Assembly (NCBI GenBank): GCA_947302515.1
Contig: CAMYVT010000036.1
Location: 1 to 7,958, forward strand
Source of the DNA: an uncultured Caryophanales bacterium
Lineage (GTDB): Bacteria > Bacillota_I > Bacilli_A > RF39 > UBA660
Direction: 5' to 3'
DNA: 7,958 bases
Positions 5,418-7,958 of the stretch are shown here, in pieces; position 1 is the first letter of the stretch; every line of letters starts with the position of its first letter. The position numbers and the translations under genes were made by a program. Below the pieces are notes generated by a model. The model had not been told where the DNA came from and ran no database searches. It worked only from the letters and a program-made list of their open reading frames with translations.

Positions 5418-6695
5418 ATGGAACGAAAAATAGAAGACTTTTTTAGAAAATGGAAAAATGATATCATCAGAAAGCCAATGGTACTATATGGACCAAAGCA
5501 AATAGGCAAGACATTTTCAGCCTTAGCTTTTGGTAAAAAGTACTATAAAAATGTTGTATACTTCAATACTGATAATAACAAAGATTTATTAGATTTATTT
5601 AAGAAAGAAAAATCCACAGAAAAAATAATATTAAATTTATCGCTAGATATTGGAGAAACAATTCTAAAAGAAGATACATTAATAATATTAGATAATGTTA
5701 ATAATAATGAATATGTAAAAGGATTAAAATTATTTGGTAGTGAACATAGTGATTATCATATTATTGCTATTACATCCCGTAGAGAAAATCTAAGCGAATT
5801 CAAAGGTGAAGATTTACAATTTAAAGGAATGAGTGCTATGGATTTTGAAGAATATCTATGGGCACACAATGAAAAGAATCTAACAGATCTAATTAGGGAA
5901 TCATATACTAAAAGGAAAACATGCCCATTTCACAAAGTAGCTTTAGAATATTTTCAAAATTATTTACAAGTAGGTGGAATGCCAGAAGTAATCCAAGCAG
6001 AATTAGATGGAAAGAATTCGTTTGAATTGGATGCAATTAAACAAAAAATAATTGATATATATAAAAAAGAAGTAGCTATTAATACCATCTTAATTGATAT
6101 TCCGAGAGGATTAGAAGTAATGGATTCTATCCCAGAACAATTAAAAAAGACTAACAAAAAATTTCAATATGGAATAATGGGTACTGGAAAAAGAGCAAAA
6201 GAATATGATAGTGCAATTAACTATCTAGTTAATAATCAATTATTATATAGAAGTTATAAAATAAAGCATGTTAAATCACCACTAACTAGTAGTAAAGATA
6301 CAGATAGTTTTAAACTATATGCAGTAGATACTGGTATGTTATACACAATGCTTCATTTAAACTATAAAAAAGTTCAGACAGATGAAGAAATAAAAGAAAC
6401 TCTATATGAAAATATGATTGCTAAGTCCTTAATAGAAAATGGTTATTCATTATTCTATTACCAATCAGAAGGAAAAGCAGAGGTAAACTTTGTAGTACAA
6501 AACAGAAATGGTCAAATATTACCAATAGAAATAACTACAAGGACAAACTCCAAAGCAAAATCTTTATCTGTATTTATGAAGAAGTATACTGTACCTCAAG
6601 CATATAGAATTACAGAAAACAATTTCTCAACAAAAAAAGATATAAGATACATTCCTATATATGCAATATTCTGTATAGATAATAATAAAATATAG
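5418..6695 (+). CDS. P-loop ATPase with DUF4143-type C-terminal domain
   Basis: A 425-residue soluble protein of the AAA_14/DUF4143 group. Walker A is GPKQIGKT (25-32). Walker B is LIILDN (88-93), with Asn where this group usually has the catalytic Glu. A sensor-like ITSRRENLSEF follows (118-128), then MSAMDFEEYLW (138-148) and QVGGMPEVIQ (184-193), the latter a hallmark of the family. The C-terminal half has YAVDTGMLYTML (301-312), LYENMIAKSLIENG (329-342), EVNFVV (355-360) and PIEITT (369-374). The last two correspond to the VDF and EVK motifs of a PD-(D/E)xK-like fold, but with D to N and K to T, so nuclease activity is unlikely. The biological role of the family is poorly known. It has a consensus promoter and is followed 11 nt later by a small membrane protein gene, so the two form one unit. 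Confidence 0.85.
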   Translation: MERKIEDFFRKWKNDIIRKPMVLYGPKQIGKTFSALAFGKKYYKNVVYFNTDNNKDLLDLFKKEKSTEKIILNLSLDIGETILKEDTLIILDNVNNNEYVKGLKLFGSEHSDYHIIAITSRRENLSEFKGEDLQFKGMSAMDFEEYLWAHNEKNLTDLIRESYTKRKTCPFHKVALEYFQNYLQVGGMPEVIQAELDGKNSFELDAIKQKIIDIYKKEVAINTILIDIPRGLEVMDSIPEQLKKTNKKFQYGIMGTGKRAKEYDSAINYLVNNQLLYRSYKIKHVKSPLTSSKDTDSFKLYAVDTGMLYTMLHLNYKKVQTDEEIKETLYENMIAKSLIENGYSLFYYQSEGKAEVNFVVQNRNGQILPIEITTRTNSKAKSLSVFMKKYTVPQAYRITENNFSTKKDIRYIPIYAIFCIDNNKI

Positions 6696-6706
6696 AAGGT
6701 GCTTGA

Positions 6707-7012
6707 ATGACTAAAGAAGAAATAAAAAAATGGAAAAGAATTCGCAACATAGGAGATGGAATATTAAAATTTGGCGGAGCAGGTTTTATAGGTAGTGTAC
6801 TTTCACCATTTGATTTTGAAGGACCAATCATAGAATTAGTGACAGGAATAGTTGCTATAATTGGATTCATTTTAAAAAAGACAGGAGAAAGTCATCTAGA
6901 AGATATAGAAGGAGTTTCATCTGAGTGGAACGAAAAAGATAAAAAAGAACTAAATAATATAAAAAAGAACATTGAAGAAACAACAAAAAAGAGAAAAGAA
7001 AAGAAAAAATAG
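6707..7012 (+). CDS. Small lysine-rich membrane protein, hypothetical
   Basis: A 101-residue protein of no family I recognise. A short charged N-terminus (1-13, KKWKRIRN) is followed by a Gly-rich moderately hydrophobic stretch (18-33, including GGAGFIGSVL). A clear hydrophobic segment comes next (40-57, IIELVTGIVAIIGFIL). The acidic/charged region 61-80 leads to a very basic, probably helical tail ending in KKRKEKKK. One or two membrane spans are likely. No signal-peptidase or lipoprotein site is apparent. ATG 6707 has AAGGTG (6696-6701), 5 nt upstream. It starts 11 nt after the ATPase stop and ends at a strong terminator, so it is cotranscribed with the ATPase and may be its membrane partner (inference from context only). 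The short length and low-complexity tail limit the call, but the RBS and position support a real gene. Confidence 0.75.
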   Translation: MTKEEIKKWKRIRNIGDGILKFGGAGFIGSVLSPFDFEGPIIELVTGIVAIIGFILKKTGESHLEDIEGVSSEWNEKDKKELNNIKKNIEETTKKRKEKKK

Positions 7013-7038
7013 ATCTACAACGCAATGTAGATCTTTTT
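7011..7038 (+). terminator. Rho-independent terminator of the ATPase unit
   Basis: A perfect 9-bp stem AGATCTACA (7011-7019) / TGTAGATCT (7026-7034) with a 6-nt ACGCAA loop, followed by TTTT to 7038. The 5' arm includes the last two bases of the preceding TAG stop. It insulates the S10 operon from the accessory genes. Confidence 0.92.
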
Positions 7039-7089
7039 ATATACACATTTTACACAAAAAAATATAAAAAAAATTTATATAAAAAGTTG

Positions 7090-7118
7090 TTGATTTATTG
7101 ATATTACTATGTTAAAAT
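7090..7118 (+). promoter_or_regulatory. S10-operon promoter with extended -10 and upstream A tracts
   Basis: TTGATT (7090-7095), a 17-bp spacer and TAAAAT (7113-7118), with TG at 7110-7111 forming an extended -10 (TGtTAAAAT). Start is expected near 7125. The stretch 7039-7089 between terminator and promoter is nearly all A/T, with runs of A at 7055-7062 and 7066-7073. It could act as an UP element for a highly transcribed ribosomal operon. I see no gene in it. Confidence 0.7.
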
Positions 7119-7124
7119 TAATTA

Positions 7125-7266
7125 CGTGTGACTGCTTAGATGTGCGAGGTTGCCGATACACCAGGATAAGTTGATAATTATTTTCAAAGAGAATTAAAAA
7201 TTTACTTATTTTGATATCGGGTTATTCGTACGGAGCAAGTCTATACTAGATATAGGCGAAGGGAGG
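7125..7266 (+). promoter_or_regulatory. Structured 5' leader RNA of the S10 ribosomal protein operon
   Basis: The ~150 nt before rpsJ are far less AT-biased in blocks than the surrounding spacers and fold into a stacked long-range hairpin. P1: GACTGCT (7130-7136) with AGC-a-AGTC (7234-7241), one bulged A. P2: GTGCGA (7142-7147) with TCGTAC (7226-7231). P3: CCGATA (7153-7158) with TATCGG (7215-7220). Apical P4: GGATAAGT (7164-7171) with ACTTATTT (7204-7211), including two G-U pairs. A second hairpin GTCTATA (7239-7245) / TATAGGC (7251-7257) shares bases with the 3' strand of P1. The blocks GTGCGAGGTTGCCGATA and GGTTATTCGTACGGAGCA resemble leaders I associate with rpsJ in Firmicutes. It probably mediates autogenous control of the operon. 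The exact Rfam family and the ligand protein are not verifiable here. Confidence 0.75.
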
Positions 7267-7273
7267 ATTTCAA

Positions 7274-7585
7274 ATGTCAACAGAAAAGATTCGTATAAGA
7301 ATTAAAGCTTATGATCACAGAATCTTAGACAATGCAGCAAAGAAAATCGTTGAAACTGTTAAGAGATCTGGTGGAGATATTTCTGGTCCAGTACCACTTC
7401 CAACAGAAATTGAAAAGTTCACAATTTTAAGAGCTGTACATAAGTATAAAGATTCACGTGAGCAATTCGAAATGCGTACACACAAAAGATTGATTGATGT
7501 TAAGAATCCAAGCAAGGAAACTATTGATGCATTAGCACATTTAGATTTACCAAGCGGAGTAGACATCGAAATAAAAACAAAATAA
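7274..7585 (+). CDS. rpsJ: 30S ribosomal protein S10 (NusE)
   Basis: A 103-residue protein, the standard S10 length. It shows the family signature throughout: [20 protein letters not shown] at the N-terminus, [20 protein letters not shown] (37-56), the extended loop, and [12 protein letters not shown] (65-76), which inserts into the small subunit head. S10 also acts as NusE in transcription antitermination with NusB. ATG 7274 has GGGAGG (7261-7266), 7 nt upstream. It is the first gene of the S10 operon and is followed 14 nt later by rplC. Arginine codons include CGT three times, whereas the genes upstream use AGA almost exclusively. This is consistent with codon selection in a very highly expressed gene. 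The identification is secure. Confidence 0.99.
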   Translation: MSTEKIRIRIKAYDHRILDNAAKKIVETVKRSGGDISGPVPLPTEIEKFTILRAVHKYKDSREQFEMRTHKRLIDVKNPSKETIDALAHLDLPSGVDIEIKTK

Positions 7586-7599
7586 TGGAGGAAAATTAA

Positions 7600-7958
7600 A
7601 TGAAAGGAATCTTAGGTAAAAAAGTCGGAATGACTCAAGTTTTCACAAAAGAAGGAAAACTTATCCCAGTTACTGTTATTGAAGTAGAACCAAATGTGGT
7701 TACTCAAATCAAAACAGTAGAAAAAGATGGTTATGATGCAATTCAACTTGCTACTGATACTGTTAAAGAAAAAGCAAGTAACAAAGCAAAAATTGGCCAT
7801 ACAAAGAAAGCTAACACAACACCTAAGCGCTTCTTAAGAGAAATTAGAGGAGTAAATGTAAATGATTACACTTTAGGTCAAACAATCGGTGTAGACATTT
7901 TCGAAGCTGGAGAAATTGTTGATGTTACAGGAACTTCTAAAGGTAAAGGGTTCCAAGG
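7600..7958 (+). CDS. rplC: 50S ribosomal protein L3, N-terminal part (partial)
   Basis: The first 119 codons plus two bases are present; the 3' end runs off the window. [20 protein letters not shown] is the conserved L3 start, followed by [18 protein letters not shown] (22-39), GYDAIQLA (44-51), the basic segment [20 protein letters not shown] (64-83) and the start of the globular-to-extension transition [13 protein letters not shown] near the window end. L3 is an early assembly protein of the large subunit whose loop reaches the peptidyl transferase centre. GGAGG (7587-7591) lies 8 nt before ATG 7600. The order rpsJ-rplC is the normal S10-operon order, with rplD expected next outside the window. 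Nothing appears unusual in the visible part. Confidence 0.98.
   Translation, partial: MKGILGKKVGMTQVFTKEGKLIPVTVIEVEPNVVTQIKTVEKDGYDAIQLATDTVKEKASNKAKIGHTKKANTTPKRFLREIRGVNVNDYTLGQTIGVDIFEAGEIVDVTGTSKGKGFQ

Noticed and set aside
7062..7080. AT-only inverted repeat ATATAAA / TTTATAT upstream of the S10 promoter
   Set aside because: It contains no G or C. Such palindromes are expected by chance in this composition, and an A-tract/UP-element reading is simpler.
146..7800. Open frames on the - strand opposite pgk, the flippase, GT, tpiA, the ATPase, rpsJ and rplC
   Set aside because: They mirror strongly coding + strand genes, have no ribosome binding sites or recognisable motifs, and are low-complexity translations of antisense AT-rich DNA.
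1..7958. CRISPR arrays, tRNA/rRNA genes, insertion sequences, attachment sites
   Set aside because: No spaced direct repeats, cloverleaf with CCA-like end, transposase motifs or terminal inverted repeats with target duplications were seen by eye.

Overview
The window is strongly AT-rich and reads as an uncultured low-GC Firmicutes (Bacilli/Mollicutes-like) chromosome. Glycolytic genes, an S10-type ribosomal operon start, Gram-positive Shine-Dalgarno sequences and AGA-dominated arginine codons all fit this. Trp is encoded by TGG, and two genes end in TGA inside 4-bp overlaps. The standard bacterial code therefore applies, not the Mycoplasma TGA=Trp code. All genes lie on the + strand with very short spacers, which suggests a compact, possibly reduced genome. 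The taxonomic call is inference.

Layout. Positions 1-142 hold the C-terminus of glyceraldehyde-3-phosphate dehydrogenase (gapA) and its terminator. Positions 155-4767 hold a five-gene operon with an extended -10 promoter: pgk, a GNAT-like protein, a YbhN/LPG-synthase-TM-type lipid flippase, a GT4 diacylglycerol glucosyltransferase-like enzyme, and tpiA, ending in a terminator that overlaps the tpiA stop. The last three genes are chained by 4-bp start/stop overlaps. Membrane glycolipid functions are thus sandwiched between two glycolytic enzymes. Positions 4779-5354 are a monocistronic unit encoding a Spo0A-like regulator. It keeps the complete Spo0A DNA-binding domain but only the first ~30 residues of the receiver, so it has no phosphoacceptor aspartate. 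Positions 5356-7038 carry a near-consensus sigma-A promoter, a P-loop ATPase with a DUF4143-type C-terminus, a small lysine-rich membrane protein, and a strong terminator. From about 7090 onward come the S10-operon promoter, a ~150-nt structured leader RNA, rpsJ, and the 5' part of rplC.

How they work together. gapA, pgk and tpiA serve triose-phosphate glycolysis. The flippase-like and glycosyltransferase genes probably serve glycolipid or other lipid-linked envelope synthesis. The Spo0A-like protein looks like a phosphorylation-independent DNA-binding regulator. The ATPase and membrane-protein pair is a self-contained accessory cassette of unknown function. The most unusual items are the receiver-less Spo0A, the glycolysis/glycolipid operon, the ATPase cassette with substituted motif residues, and the S10 leader, whose 3' strand can form two mutually exclusive helices.
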